Assembly (NCBI GenBank): GCA_910587075.1 | Contig: CAJUKE010000004.1 | Span: forward strand, 58,933 to 122,932 | DNA: 64,000 nt | Direction of reading: 5' to 3' | Origin: an uncultured Muribaculaceae bacterium | GTDB lineage: Bacteria; Bacteroidota; Bacteroidia; Bacteroidales; Muribaculaceae | In this document: piece by piece, positions 20,163 through 28,493 of the stretch | How the letters are laid out: every line of letters starts with the position of its first letter | Numbering within the stretch: the first letter of the stretch is position 1 | Made by a program: the position numbers and the translations under genes | The notes under the pieces: model-generated | The model's database searches: none | The model's input: only the letters and a program-made list of their open reading frames with translations | What the model was told of the DNA's origin: nothing

Positions 20163-21842
20163 ATGATCGAATCGCTCCATATATCGAACTACGCTCTGAT
20201 CGACAGGGTCGACATCCGGCTCCATCCCGGCCTGAACATAATCACCGGCGAGACCGGGGCCGGTAAGTCAATCATGCTCGGGGCGCTCTCGCTCCTGCTG
20301 GGTGGCCGCGCCGACACCAAGGCCATGCGCGACCCGGCGGTGAAGTCGGTGGTCGAAGCCTCGTTCACCGTCGACGGCTACGGCAACCTGGAGGCCATAT
20401 GCCGCGAGAACGATATCGACTGGGACCCCGAGCGGATGATTCTCCGCCGCGAGATTACCTCGGCGGGGCGTTCGCGCGCTTTCGTCAACGACACCCCGGT
20501 GACCCTCGCGGCCCTGCAGAGCGTGGCCCTGCAGTTGGTCGACATCCACTCGCAGCACCAGAACCTCCTCCTGGCCTCTCCCCCCTACCAGCTCAGGGTG
20601 CTCGACTCCCTGGCCGGAAACGAGGAGCGCCTCGCCCGCTTCGCCGACGCCTACAGCCACTACCGCCAGGCCGTGCGCAACTTCCAGCAGGCACGCAAGG
20701 CCGTGGCCCAGACCCGCGACGAGGAGGAATACCTCCGCTACCAGTTCCAGCAGCTTACCGACGCCAAGCTCCAGGACGACGAACAGGAGGAGCTCGAACG
20801 CGAGCGCGAGCTGCTGGTGAATATGGCCGACATTAAGGCTTCGCTCTCAGTGGTTGTCAACGCGCTCTCCGAAGGGGAGACCAACGTTGACTCGCTCCTG
20901 AAGGACGCAGCCGACAACGCTGCCGACCTCTCGGACCTCCTGGAGGACGCCGACTCGCTTGCCGAGCGTCTCCGCGCCATACGCGTCGAGGCCCGCGACA
21001 TCGCCGAGACTTTCTGCGAGTACGACCGCCAGCTCAACTCCGAACCGATGCGGCTTGAAGAGGTAGAGGAGCGCCTCAACGAGCTCTACGACCTACAGCG
21101 CCGCCACAAGGTCGGCTCTGTCAAGGAGCTTATAGCCCTCCGCGACTCGCTCGAAGGGCGCCTCCGCTCGTTCGACAACAGCGACACCGACCTCCGCGAT
21201 CTGGAGCTCACCGCCAAGCGCGCCAAGAAGGTGGCCCTCGATATGGCCCACGAAATCTCAGCCGTGCGCCGCGAAGAGGCCGAGCGCTTCGCCGCGATGC
21301 TCCGCGAGCGCGCCGTGCCCCTGGGCATGAAGAACCTCAAGGTCGAAATCCAGGTGCGCGACGCCGAGCTCTCGTCAACAGGCGTGGACCACGTCGAGTT
21401 CCTCTTCGCCTTCAACAAGAACCAGGAGCCCCTCCCCGTGGGCAACACCGCTTCCGGCGGCGAAATCTCCCGCCTGATGCTCTCCATCAAGTCAATCGTG
21501 GCCGACAAGATGCAGCTCCCCTCGCTCGTGTTCGACGAGGTCGACACCGGCGTCAGCGGCGACGTGGCCAACCGCATGGGGGAGATGATGCGCCAGATTG
21601 CCGCCAACATCCAGGTGATAGCCATAACCCACCTGCCGCAGGTGGCCGCCAAGGGGAAGGCCCACTACAAGGTCTACAAGGAGGACACCGAGCAGGCCAC
21701 CGTGACCCGCATCGCGGAACTCGCCCCGGCAGAGCGGGTGCGCGAGCTGGCCGTGATGCTCTCCGGCTCCGACGTCGACGCCGCCGCCCTGGCCAACGCC
21801 CGCTCCCTCCTCGGCTTCCCCGCCGAAAACCTCTTTGAATAA
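20163..21842 (+). CDS. recN: DNA repair protein RecN
   Basis: A 559-aa SMC-like ATPase for double-strand break repair. The N-terminal Walker A is TGETGAGKSIMLGALSLLL. Residues 150-360 form a long coiled coil. The ABC signature is NTASGGEISRLMLSIKS, and Walker B is SLVFDEVDTGVSG. A longer frame starts with GTG at 20145 but overlaps the previous gene. The ATG at 20163 (MIESLHISNYALIDRV) matches the usual RecN start. Confidence 0.96.
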   Translation: MIESLHISNYALIDRVDIRLHPGLNIITGETGAGKSIMLGALSLLLGGRADTKAMRDPAVKSVVEASFTVDGYGNLEAICRENDIDWDPERMILRREITSAGRSRAFVNDTPVTLAALQSVALQLVDIHSQHQNLLLASPPYQLRVLDSLAGNEERLARFADAYSHYRQAVRNFQQARKAVAQTRDEEEYLRYQFQQLTDAKLQDDEQEELERERELLVNMADIKASLSVVVNALSEGETNVDSLLKDAADNAADLSDLLEDADSLAERLRAIRVEARDIAETFCEYDRQLNSEPMRLEEVEERLNELYDLQRRHKVGSVKELIALRDSLEGRLRSFDNSDTDLRDLELTAKRAKKVALDMAHEISAVRREEAERFAAMLRERAVPLGMKNLKVEIQVRDAELSSTGVDHVEFLFAFNKNQEPLPVGNTASGGEISRLMLSIKSIVADKMQLPSLVFDEVDTGVSGDVANRMGEMMRQIAANIQVIAITHLPQVAAKGKAHYKVYKEDTEQATVTRIAELAPAERVRELAVMLSGSDVDAAALANARSLLGFPAENLFE

Positions 21843-21900
21843 ACCCTTATTCCGCTTTTAACCCCGCCGGGACTCCCGGCATAAACACTGAATACCGCAA

Positions 21901-22641
21901 ATGCTTGAACGCGACGAATATATATTCGGCATACGCCCCGTGATCGAGGCCATCGAGGCCGGAAAGGAAATCGACAAGGTGCTCCTCCGCAAGGACCTCC
22001 AGGGGGAGCTCGCCAAGGAACTCTTCGAGGTGATCCACCGCTACGGCATCGTGACCCAGCGAGTGCCCGCCGACAAAATCGACCGCATAACCCGCAAGAA
22101 CCATCAGGGTGTGCTCGCCATCCTCTCGGCCGTCAGCTACGACTCCCTTGAAAACCTCGTGCCCCGCCTCTACGAGGAGGGGAAGATGCCTTTCCTCGTG
22201 ATTCTCGACGGCGTGACCGACGTGCGCAACTTCGGGGCGATCGCCCGCACCTGCGAGTGCGCCGGGGCCGACGCCATCGTGATACCCCGCAAGGGGGGCG
22301 TGAGCGTCTGCGGCGACGCCGTCAAGACCTCGGCCGGAGCCCTGAACTACCTCCCCGTGTGCCGCGAGAAAAGCATCGTCAACGCCGTCAAATTCCTAAA
22401 GGACAACGGCTATAAAGTAGTGGCAGCCTCAGAGAAAGCAACCCAGAACTACACCGAGGCCGACTATACCGGACCCGTGGCCATCGTCATGGGAGCCGAG
22501 GACGTAGGCATCGACCCCGGCGTACTCCGCCATTGCGACACCTGGGTATCCATCCCCCAGCGCGGCCGCATCAGCTCCCTCAACGTCTCCGTCGCCGCCG
22601 GCGTCCTCATCTACGAAGTCGTCCGCCAACGCCCCGCCTAA
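21901..22641 (+). CDS. rlmB: SpoU-family rRNA 2'-O-methyltransferase (RlmB-like)
   Basis: A 246-aa SPOUT methyltransferase. The N-terminal substrate-binding domain (YIFGIRPVIEAIEAG) is followed by the knotted catalytic domain with its three motifs: DGVTDVRNFGAIARTCECAG (motif 1), VAIVMGAEDVGI (motif 2) and VSIPQRGRISSLNVSVAAGV (motif 3). RlmB methylates 23S rRNA G2251 in E. coli; the exact target here is inferred. It starts 58 bases after recN and closes the operon ahead of a long hairpin. Confidence 0.92.
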   Translation: MLERDEYIFGIRPVIEAIEAGKEIDKVLLRKDLQGELAKELFEVIHRYGIVTQRVPADKIDRITRKNHQGVLAILSAVSYDSLENLVPRLYEEGKMPFLVILDGVTDVRNFGAIARTCECAGADAIVIPRKGGVSVCGDAVKTSAGALNYLPVCREKSIVNAVKFLKDNGYKVVAASEKATQNYTEADYTGPVAIVMGAEDVGIDPGVLRHCDTWVSIPQRGRISSLNVSVAAGVLIYEVVRQRPA

Positions 22642-22661
22642 TCCCCGGCGGTTTAATAATA

Positions 22662-22708
22662 TAAAGGCCACCCCCGGCGAGCACTAAGCTTGCCGGGGGT
22701 GGCCTTTA
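22662..22708. terminator. bidirectional terminator between rlmB and the sigma factor gene
   Basis: A near-perfect 17-bp stem (TAAAGGCCACCCCCGGC and complement) lies between two convergent genes and can end transcription from both sides, although the T runs are short. Confidence 0.8.
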
Positions 22709-22730
22709 TGGTTGGCTGCGCCGCGGGGCG

Positions 22731-23321
22731 TCAGCGGGTGAGCACGATGTTCTTCTCCTGGGCGATGCGGCGCATGTTGAGCACAGCGTAGCGCATGCGG
22801 CCGAGGGCCGTGTTGATGCTTACGCCGGTGGCCTCGGCGATCTCCTTGAACGACATGTTGCGGTAGAAGCGCATGTCGAGCACCTCGCGCTGCGCCTCGG
22901 GAAGCGACTCCATGATGCGGCGCACGTCGGTGTGGATCTGCGAGGTTACCAGCAGGTCTTCGATGTTCTCCTCCGAAAGGTCGCGGCGATTGAGCACGTC
23001 GGTCTCCTCCTGGTCGGCCGACATGGTGTTCTCGCTCTTCTCCTGGCGGAAGTAGTCGATGATGATGTTGTGGGCTATGCGCATGAGCCATGCCGAGAAC
23101 TTGCCCGACTCGGTGTAGCGCCCCTGTTTGATGGTGGTGATCGCCTTCACGAACGTCTCCTGGAAGATGTCGTCGGCGATATCCTTGTTTTTGACAATGT
23201 TGAGGATATAGGTGAAAACTCGCTGCTGGTGGCGGCGCAGAAGCGTGTCGAAAGCAGTGTTGTCTCCGTTGAAGAAAGCGGTTACCAACTTCTCGTCGGT
23301 GAGCCGGGTGAGATTTCGCAT
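22731..23321 (-). CDS. ECF-type RNA polymerase sigma factor
   Basis: A 196-aa sigma-70 family protein. Region 2 spans about residues 22-95 (RRHQQRVFTYILNIVKNKDIADDIFQETF, then the FSAWLMRIAHNIIIDYFRQ segment). Region 4 spans about residues 130-185 (LPEAQREVLDMRFYRNMSFKEIAEATGVS, with the HTH). No anti-sigma gene is adjacent. Housekeeping-type copies of this ECF sigma are widespread in Bacteroidales, and it is a stand-alone gene here. Its promoter -7 box lies about 130 bases upstream, so the leader is long. Confidence 0.9.
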   Translation of the reverse strand: MRNLTRLTDEKLVTAFFNGDNTAFDTLLRRHQQRVFTYILNIVKNKDIADDIFQETFVKAITTIKQGRYTESGKFSAWLMRIAHNIIIDYFRQEKSENTMSADQEETDVLNRRDLSEENIEDLLVTSQIHTDVRRIMESLPEAQREVLDMRFYRNMSFKEIAEATGVSINTALGRMRYAVLNMRRIAQEKNIVLTR

Positions 23322-23697
23322 TATCGTCAGTAGTTTAGATTAAGTAGAAATATAATCTATAGGCTGCTTGGTTTAGTGGGAGTTAAGTTAGTTTTTAGTT
23401 GACGATTGGCAGGTCTTTTCAGAGTTGTCTGTTTGTTTATCTATGGCAAAATTACTAAAAAGGAACGGAATCGCCAAACGATTCGCCACCGCGTTATGAT
23501 TTTTTTACTATACGCGGGGCAATAACGGCGTTCTTTAAGCGTTGACAACTATCAAGAGCACCCCAGTAAATGCTTTTTCACACTCCGCCGGGCCCCGCGA
23601 CGGGTGGCCGCGACCTTTTTGCGCGTCCCGCCGCAATATTAGGCGCTTTCGGGCGTTATATAGATGTACACCGAAAATCAACAAACATAGCGTGCCT
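23322..23697. other. intergenic stretch without a gene
   Basis: It holds the sigma factor promoter and AT-rich leader, and the upstream region of the 62-aa small gene. Open frames here are not supported. Confidence 0.5.
23447..23454 (-). promoter_or_regulatory. -7 box of the sigma factor gene
   Basis: Minus-strand TAATTTTG matches TAnnTTTG exactly. Confidence 0.6.
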
Positions 23698-23886
23698 ATG
23701 AAAAATGATTCTACCCATCTAACCCCGTCCTCTTCCTCCGAAATGAATCACACCTGCATGCGAGGCCGCCGCTCCGAGGCCGCCGCCCCGAGGCGCCTCA
23801 CACTGGCCGCCATCCGCCAGTTCGCCCGCGCTTATTCCTGCGCCCAGTCTCTGCCCCCCTCGCTGGGGTGCTTCGTGGCCAACTGA
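23698..23886 (+). CDS. small conserved-looking protein (62 aa)
   Basis: A 62-aa ORF starting MKNDSTHLTP. The N-terminal half is Ser/Arg-rich and low in order; the C-terminal half, LAAIRQFARAYSCAQSLPPS followed by LGCFVAN, looks like the short tail of small Bacteroidales proteins of the form xxIRQFARxYxxxxxLPxxLGxFxxN. I recall this from the genus in general and cannot check it. A longer frame from 23542 exists, but the extra N-terminus is Arg/Pro-rich and unlikely to be real. The function is unknown. It lies between the sigma factor gene and the M6 protease. Confidence 0.55.
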   Translation: MKNDSTHLTPSSSSEMNHTCMRGRRSEAAAPRRLTLAAIRQFARAYSCAQSLPPSLGCFVAN

Positions 23887-24017
23887 CACCGGCCTCTGCC
23901 GAAATTCATCACACTGAAAGGACATTGGGGCCATCCCGCCCCGGCTACCGCCGAAACAGCGCTCCCCGCGTCGTTTCGGCGGTTTCTTTCCGCTGTTTTC
24001 CGCCGTTTCGTCGAATG

Positions 24018-24050
24018 TTTTGGTTTTTTTAAGGGTTTTCGTTAATTTTG
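24018..24050 (+). promoter_or_regulatory. promoter of the M6 metalloprotease
   Basis: A -33 TTTTG at 24018-24022 and a -7 TAATTTTG at 24043-24050, spaced 20 bases. The leader is about 70 bases. Confidence 0.65.
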
Positions 24051-24125
24051 TCGGCTTGCGGTTTCTTGAACCTTCCGGGACTTCGGATACCGCCTATTTG
24101 CGTGAAGTAAATTAACCAGTTGATT

Positions 24126-26543
24126 ATGAAGAGAATTTTGCTTACGGCGCTTTCCGCCGCGGTTGTTGCCGCCGCTTACGCCGTGCCCGCCAAGCCGGGC
24201 TTGAAGAAAACCGTCACAGGCCCCTACGGGGCCGCGGTAACCGTCACGGTTTCAGGCGACGAGAATTTCCGCGTCTACACCGCCCCCGATGGGCGCCCGA
24301 TGACCCTCCGTTCCGACGGTACCTATGATTATACCACCAAGGACGCTGTCAGCGCCGCGGTAAAGGCCCGCAAGAGCGCCATGCGCAAGGCTCCGAGCCG
24401 CGCGGCCTCCGACCACAACGAATCGCAGGTGCCCCACGTCGGCTCACCCCGAGTGCCCATCATCCTGGTCGACTATACCGACAAGAAGTTCCTCGACGGC
24501 GACAAGGCCGCCGCGACTTTCGACAAGTTCTTCAACTCCGGCGAGAAGAGCGCCCTGAAGTATTTCACCGACCAGTCAAACGGCCAGTTCACTCCTCAGT
24601 TCGACATCTACGGCCCCTACCACCTCAAGAACAACCGCAAATATTACGGAGGTAACATCACCTATAATTACTACGGCGAGGAGAACGAGGAGGATGCCCG
24701 CGCCGGCGAGATGGTGGCCGAAGCCTGCATCGGCCTCGATGGCCAGATCGATTTCTCCCTCTACGACAACAACGGCGACGGCGAGTGCGACGTGGTGATC
24801 GTGCTCTACGCCGGGGTGGGGGAGGCCTCATCCGACGTGGCCGAGTCGGTGTGGCCCCACCAGTTCCAGCTCGGCTACTCCGACTATGGCAAGGACCCCC
24901 GCCTCGATGGCGTGAAAGTCAGCAAATACGCCGTTTTCAACGAGGTGCACGGCGACTATCAGAACCAGATCGACGGCATAGGCACCTTCTGCCACGAGTT
25001 CTCGCACTGCCTCGGTCTTCCCGACTTCTACGACACCCAGTATGGCGGCCACTTCGGCATGGGCCCCTGGTCGCTGATGGACTACGGCTCCTATAACGAC
25101 GACACCTACACCCCGATCGGCTACTCGGCCTACGAAAAGTGGTTTATGGGCTGGATCAACGATATCCCCGAGCCGACTCCCGGCACCACGGTGACCCTCC
25201 CGGTGTTCAATCAGAACAACGCCGCGGCCGATGTCGCCTACCGCCTTGTTAACCCCGCCGACCCCGACGAGTACTTTGTGCTTGAAAACCGCGCCCGACA
25301 GGGGTGGGATTCCGCCATGGATGCCGAAGGGCTTATGATTTACCACGTTACCTACGATGCCGGAAGCTGGTCGCAGAACTGCGTCAACGACTACTACCCC
25401 GAGCGCATGGCCATCGTAGCCGCCGACAATATGCGAACCGACGGGACCTGCGCCGGCGACCTCTTCCCCTACGGGTCGAACAACTCGTTCACTGCGACCT
25501 CAAGCCCCGCCGCCACCCTCAACTCCGGCGCCAAGACCCTCGACAAGCCGGTGACCGACATCCGCCGCGCCCCCGACGGCACTATCACGTTCCGCTATAT
25601 GGCCGACGCCCTCCCCCCGATTGCGACCCCCGACTTCGGCGTTGTCCTCCCCGACGCTGGCGAGCTCTTCGCTACCTCCACCGGCTTCACCGCGACATGG
25701 CCCGCAGTTGAGTCGGAATTTGACTTCACCTACACCCTCGAAGTGCGCCCCCACAGCTTCATCACCTCGGTGCTCGTGCTCGACGAGAACTGCTCCTCGG
25801 GCGAAACCGTCTGGGATACCGACGGCTATGTCGGCGCCGAGACCGGGTGCCTGCGACTCGGCTCCAGCAACAAGACCGGATCAATGACCTCCCCCGCCTT
25901 CAACGTGGCCACTGGCGACGGCGTCACCGTCTTCATCAACGCAGAATACTACAACGCCGACAAATCATCGCTCCAGGTCGACGTGCTCAGCGCCTCCGGC
26001 AGCGTGCTCGCAACCAAGAGCGTAACCCTCGGCGAGGACTTCGCGACCTACACCGTCAAGTTCCCCGAAGTGGCCGACGGAAGCTGCAAGGTGCGCCTCC
26101 AGACCACCGCCAAGAAGAAGCGCGCCATGATCAAGTGGGTGAAGGTTTACGACGGCGACACCGACGAGGCCCATAGCGCCCCTGCCCGCGCCGCGGCCGA
26201 CAAGCCCGTCAACCCCGCCACGGAAACCCGCCTCATCCAGGGCATCACCGCGACCGAGTACCTCGTGTCGGGTCTTACCCCCGGCGGCATCTACGACTGG
26301 CGCGTCAAAGCCTGCGCCGTCAACCCCGACGAGGCAGCCGATTCCCCCTGGTCGCAGACCGTCACCACCGAGCTCCCCATGACCTCCTCGCTTGAAGTCA
26401 TCGAAGCCGCCGGCTCCGCCGACACCGCCCTCCCCGTCGAATACTTCGACCTCTCCGGCCGCCGCCTGACCTCCCCCTCCACCACCGGCCTCTACCTCGA
26501 ACGCCGCGGCACCACCGTCACCAAGCGCGTCCCCCGCCCCTGA
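24126..26543 (+). CDS. M6 family (immune inhibitor A-like) secreted metalloprotease
   Basis: An 805-aa exported protease. A signal peptide (MKRILLTALSAAVVAAAYAVPA) is followed by a propeptide-like stretch of about 90 residues (with Ala/Arg-rich AVKARKSAMRKAPSRAASDH). The catalytic M6 domain runs from about residue 105; its zinc site is HEFSHCLGLPD with His290, Glu291 and His294. Ca-binding type blocks follow (DYGSYNDDTYTP). Then come Ig-like and FN3-like domains, ending EYFDLSGRRLTSPSTTGLYL, which resembles a T9SS or surface-sorting tail. It probably cuts host or dietary protein outside the cell. Confidence 0.9.
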   Translation: MKRILLTALSAAVVAAAYAVPAKPGLKKTVTGPYGAAVTVTVSGDENFRVYTAPDGRPMTLRSDGTYDYTTKDAVSAAVKARKSAMRKAPSRAASDHNESQVPHVGSPRVPIILVDYTDKKFLDGDKAAATFDKFFNSGEKSALKYFTDQSNGQFTPQFDIYGPYHLKNNRKYYGGNITYNYYGEENEEDARAGEMVAEACIGLDGQIDFSLYDNNGDGECDVVIVLYAGVGEASSDVAESVWPHQFQLGYSDYGKDPRLDGVKVSKYAVFNEVHGDYQNQIDGIGTFCHEFSHCLGLPDFYDTQYGGHFGMGPWSLMDYGSYNDDTYTPIGYSAYEKWFMGWINDIPEPTPGTTVTLPVFNQNNAAADVAYRLVNPADPDEYFVLENRARQGWDSAMDAEGLMIYHVTYDAGSWSQNCVNDYYPERMAIVAADNMRTDGTCAGDLFPYGSNNSFTATSSPAATLNSGAKTLDKPVTDIRRAPDGTITFRYMADALPPIATPDFGVVLPDAGELFATSTGFTATWPAVESEFDFTYTLEVRPHSFITSVLVLDENCSSGETVWDTDGYVGAETGCLRLGSSNKTGSMTSPAFNVATGDGVTVFINAEYYNADKSSLQVDVLSASGSVLATKSVTLGEDFATYTVKFPEVADGSCKVRLQTTAKKKRAMIKWVKVYDGDTDEAHSAPARAAADKPVNPATETRLIQGITATEYLVSGLTPGGIYDWRVKACAVNPDEAADSPWSQTVTTELPMTSSLEVIEAAGSADTALPVEYFDLSGRRLTSPSTTGLYLERRGTTVTKRVPRP

Positions 26544-26620
26544 TTCCCTTCCCCTCTTCCTCTCTCTTTCACCCTCTCCCTCTTCTCCTTCTCACCTTTC
26601 TCCTCCTTCCCCTTTTTCTC
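26530..26620 (+). repeat. polypyrimidine tract before the REP copies
   Basis: About 90 bases almost entirely C and T between the protease stop and the first REP-like core. Similar pyrimidine tracts precede the copies at 49359 and 55295 when they are read in the same orientation. Confidence 0.7.
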
Positions 26621-26642
26621 GCTCGGCTCCCGCCTCGCGCAC
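26621..26642 (-). repeat. REP-like core, inverted copy A
   Basis: An imperfect copy of the core (GCTCGGCTCCCGCCTCGCGC) in inverted orientation to copy B. A and B enclose about 36 bases, as in the paired arms of a BIME. Confidence 0.7.
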
Positions 26643-26660
26643 CTCGCAAACTCTCCTCCT

Positions 26661-26720
26661 CGGCCTCGAATCCACTGGTGCGCGAGGCGGAAGCCGAGCG
26701 AAGAATAAAGGTTGCGAGGA
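26661..26720 (+). repeat. REP-like element copy B, upstream of the RAYT gene
   Basis: It contains the core GTGCGCGAGGCGGAAGCC + GAGCGAAG. It shares about 52 bases (with scattered mismatches) with copy C at 27657, from GAATCCACTGGTG through the TTGCGAGGAA segment. The core folds as CGC-GA-GGC with loop GGAA and GCC-GA-GCG. Confidence 0.8.
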
Positions 26721-26762
26721 AATAATAACCCTCAAAACCCAAATCAAATACCCTCCCCAAAA

Positions 26763-27803
26763 ATGGAAAAGCCCGCCTCCTCCCGTGCCGCGAGAATTGA
26801 AAACTCCCCTTGGCTCCGTGCCGAGACCAGGCACCGCGGCAACCGCCGCGCCTACGGGCATGACTACAAAGCACCCGGAGTGTATATGATCACAATGACG
26901 GCGGAGCGCTCGCGCCCCGCCTTTTCTATTATTTCGGAGAACGCCGACCGCTCGCCCCTGCTGTCGCTCACCCCGCTTGGGGAGCTTGTAACCTGGGAGT
27001 TGACCCGCCTGCCGGAGTTCCATCCGCAATTCGAAGTCAGGGCGTCGGTAGTGATGCCCGACCATATCCATTTCATACTCTATGTGCGCGAGCGGCTCTC
27101 CCGCGATCTGGGTCAGGAACTGGCGGGGTTCAAAGGCGCTTGCTCCGCCCATTATCACACCCTGTGCCCCGACGCGCCCGGCAACCCATTATTCTCTGAA
27201 AACTTCAACGACCGAATCGTAAAGGATACCCCTCAGTATCTCGCTTGCGCCGCCTATATCGCCGATAATCCCAGGCGTTTACTCGTCAGGCGGCTCCATC
27301 CCGACCTCTTCCGTCGATATAACCGGCTTAAAATCGGGCAACGCGAGTATGCGGCCTATGGCAATATCTTCCTTTTGTGCGACTTCCAGCGCCTCGCCGT
27401 AATGGTGCATCGGGCTGATACCGCCGCCGATAAGGCAATGCAACGCCGCGAATGGCTCGAATGCGCCGCCAACGGCGGCGTGTTGGTATCTCCGTTCATT
27501 TCCAAAGAGGAGAAAGCGGTGCGCGACGCCGCGCTGTCGCTCGGAGGCTCGATAATAACTGTTCGCCACAACGGCTTCCCCGACCGCTTCAAACCCGCGG
27601 CCGCCGAGTTCGCCTTGTGCAAGGAGGGTCGACTGCTAATCATCGCCCCGTTGCCCGAATCCACTGGTGTGCGAGGCGGAAGCCGGGAGAATGATAATGG
27701 CTGCGAAGAATTGACCCGCGCCGTTTCCCTGAGGCTCAACGCTATAGCCGCTGAAATCGTCGCCCTCACACCTGATGACCAGGTAACCCTGAGCGGTCAA
27801 TGA
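26763..27803 (+). CDS. REP-associated tyrosine transposase (RAYT, TnpA-REP family)
   Basis: A 346-aa Y1-type single-strand transposase related to the IS200/IS605 family. The HUH metal motif is MPDHIHFILYV (about residues 97-107), with His-x-His. The transposase domain spans about residues 30-200, with RIVKDTPQYLACAAYIADNP near residue 158; the Y of that segment is a candidate catalytic Tyr. A further 140 residues of unclear role follow. A TTG-started frame from 26712 is longer, but the ATG at 26763 is the better start. Direct REP-like copies flank it (26661-26720 and 27657-27709), and the latter lies inside its coding frame, so it supplies about 17 residues near the C-terminus. The last 38 bases overlap the convergent wbqC gene. 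Confidence 0.88.
   Translation: MEKPASSRAARIENSPWLRAETRHRGNRRAYGHDYKAPGVYMITMTAERSRPAFSIISENADRSPLLSLTPLGELVTWELTRLPEFHPQFEVRASVVMPDHIHFILYVRERLSRDLGQELAGFKGACSAHYHTLCPDAPGNPLFSENFNDRIVKDTPQYLACAAYIADNPRRLLVRRLHPDLFRRYNRLKIGQREYAAYGNIFLLCDFQRLAVMVHRADTAADKAMQRREWLECAANGGVLVSPFISKEEKAVRDAALSLGGSIITVRHNGFPDRFKPAAAEFALCKEGRLLIIAPLPESTGVRGGSRENDNGCEELTRAVSLRLNAIAAEIVALTPDDQVTLSGQ
27657..27709 (+). repeat. REP-like element copy C inside the RAYT frame
   Basis: A direct repeat of copy B, translated as ESTGVRGGSRENDNGCEE in the RAYT frame. The core here is GGTGTGCGAGGCGGAAGCC with a diverged end (GGGAGAATG). Confidence 0.75.
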
Positions 27804-28470
27804 GGGTGCGGAGGTAGAGGGGGGCTTCGGGGCCGAGGTTGAAGAGGAGGTCGAGGGCCGAGAGGTTGGGGAGGTAGCCGAAGCGGTCGACCCGCACCTG
27901 GTAGTAGGGGAGGGCCGCGGCGGCTTCCGCGAGGCGCGCCAGTGTGGCATCAAGTCCGCCGGAAGCCTCCATCCCCGCCGTCGGCTGGTTGTCGACGGCG
28001 TCGGTGCGGAGCGGCTCCTCGGAGTAAGTCACCTCGGTCTCAATGCCCAGCAGGGCGCGGAGCGCCGTGTCGGCGGCGCGGTCCAGGCGCGTCACCGGCA
28101 TCCCCTCGGCGAAATCAATCAGGGGCAGAATCTCGTCGGCGTAATACTCGAAAAACGGGGTGCGCCCGTAGGCCGATTCCAGGGTCACGCGGTGCGTGTG
28201 CCACCAGCGGCCGTGCGCGCTCAGCTCCACGTCGGCCCACCTGGCGTTCTTCAGTCCGTGGGGTTTCGCAACCGCCGCCGTGAGGCTTACCGGGCCGTGC
28301 GTGTCGGCTATGTCGCAGCGGTGCGCCCCCTTCTGCCTTTTGTCGTAGAGCAATCCTTCGGCGATGGTGGCCGAAGGGTAGGCCGCCATCAGCGCGTAGT
28401 AGGCCACCGGGCCGAAATAGCGCGGCGGAAGCGTGATGCTTCCGCCGCCGTATATCGCGAGATGATTCAT
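27766..28470 (-). CDS. WbqC-like family protein
   Basis: A 234-aa protein matching the WbqC-like family: an N-terminal YGGGSITLPPRYFGPVAYYALMAAYP segment, then LLYDKRQKGAHRCDIADTHG, the middle PFFEYYADEILPLIDF and C-terminal YGYLPNLSALDLLFNLGPEAP pattern (here FGYLPNLSALDLLFNLGPEAP). Its role is not known; the family is named after an O-antigen cluster. The start is the ATG at 28470; the frame extends 40 codons upstream but that part overlaps lepB. It ends after about 10 extra residues that overlap the RAYT gene on the other strand. It is the last gene of the divIC-dapB-lepB operon, 23 bases after lepB. Confidence 0.82.
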   Translation of the reverse strand: MNHLAIYGGGSITLPPRYFGPVAYYALMAAYPSATIAEGLLYDKRQKGAHRCDIADTHGPVSLTAAVAKPHGLKNARWADVELSAHGRWWHTHRVTLESAYGRTPFFEYYADEILPLIDFAEGMPVTRLDRAADTALRALLGIETEVTYSEEPLRTDAVDNQPTAGMEASGGLDATLARLAEAAAALPYYQVRVDRFGYLPNLSALDLLFNLGPEAPLYLRTLIDRSGLPGHQV

Positions 28471-28493
28471 CGTCGTCGTCAGGGGAGGTGAGG

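Noticed and set aside
23542..23697. longer start for the 62-aa small protein
   Set aside because: The extra 52 residues are Arg/Pro-rich and lack any conserved feature.
26543..26763. a second transposon or IS end around the RAYT gene
   Set aside because: No terminal inverted repeats or target duplications were found beyond the REP-like copies, so a classical IS is not supported.
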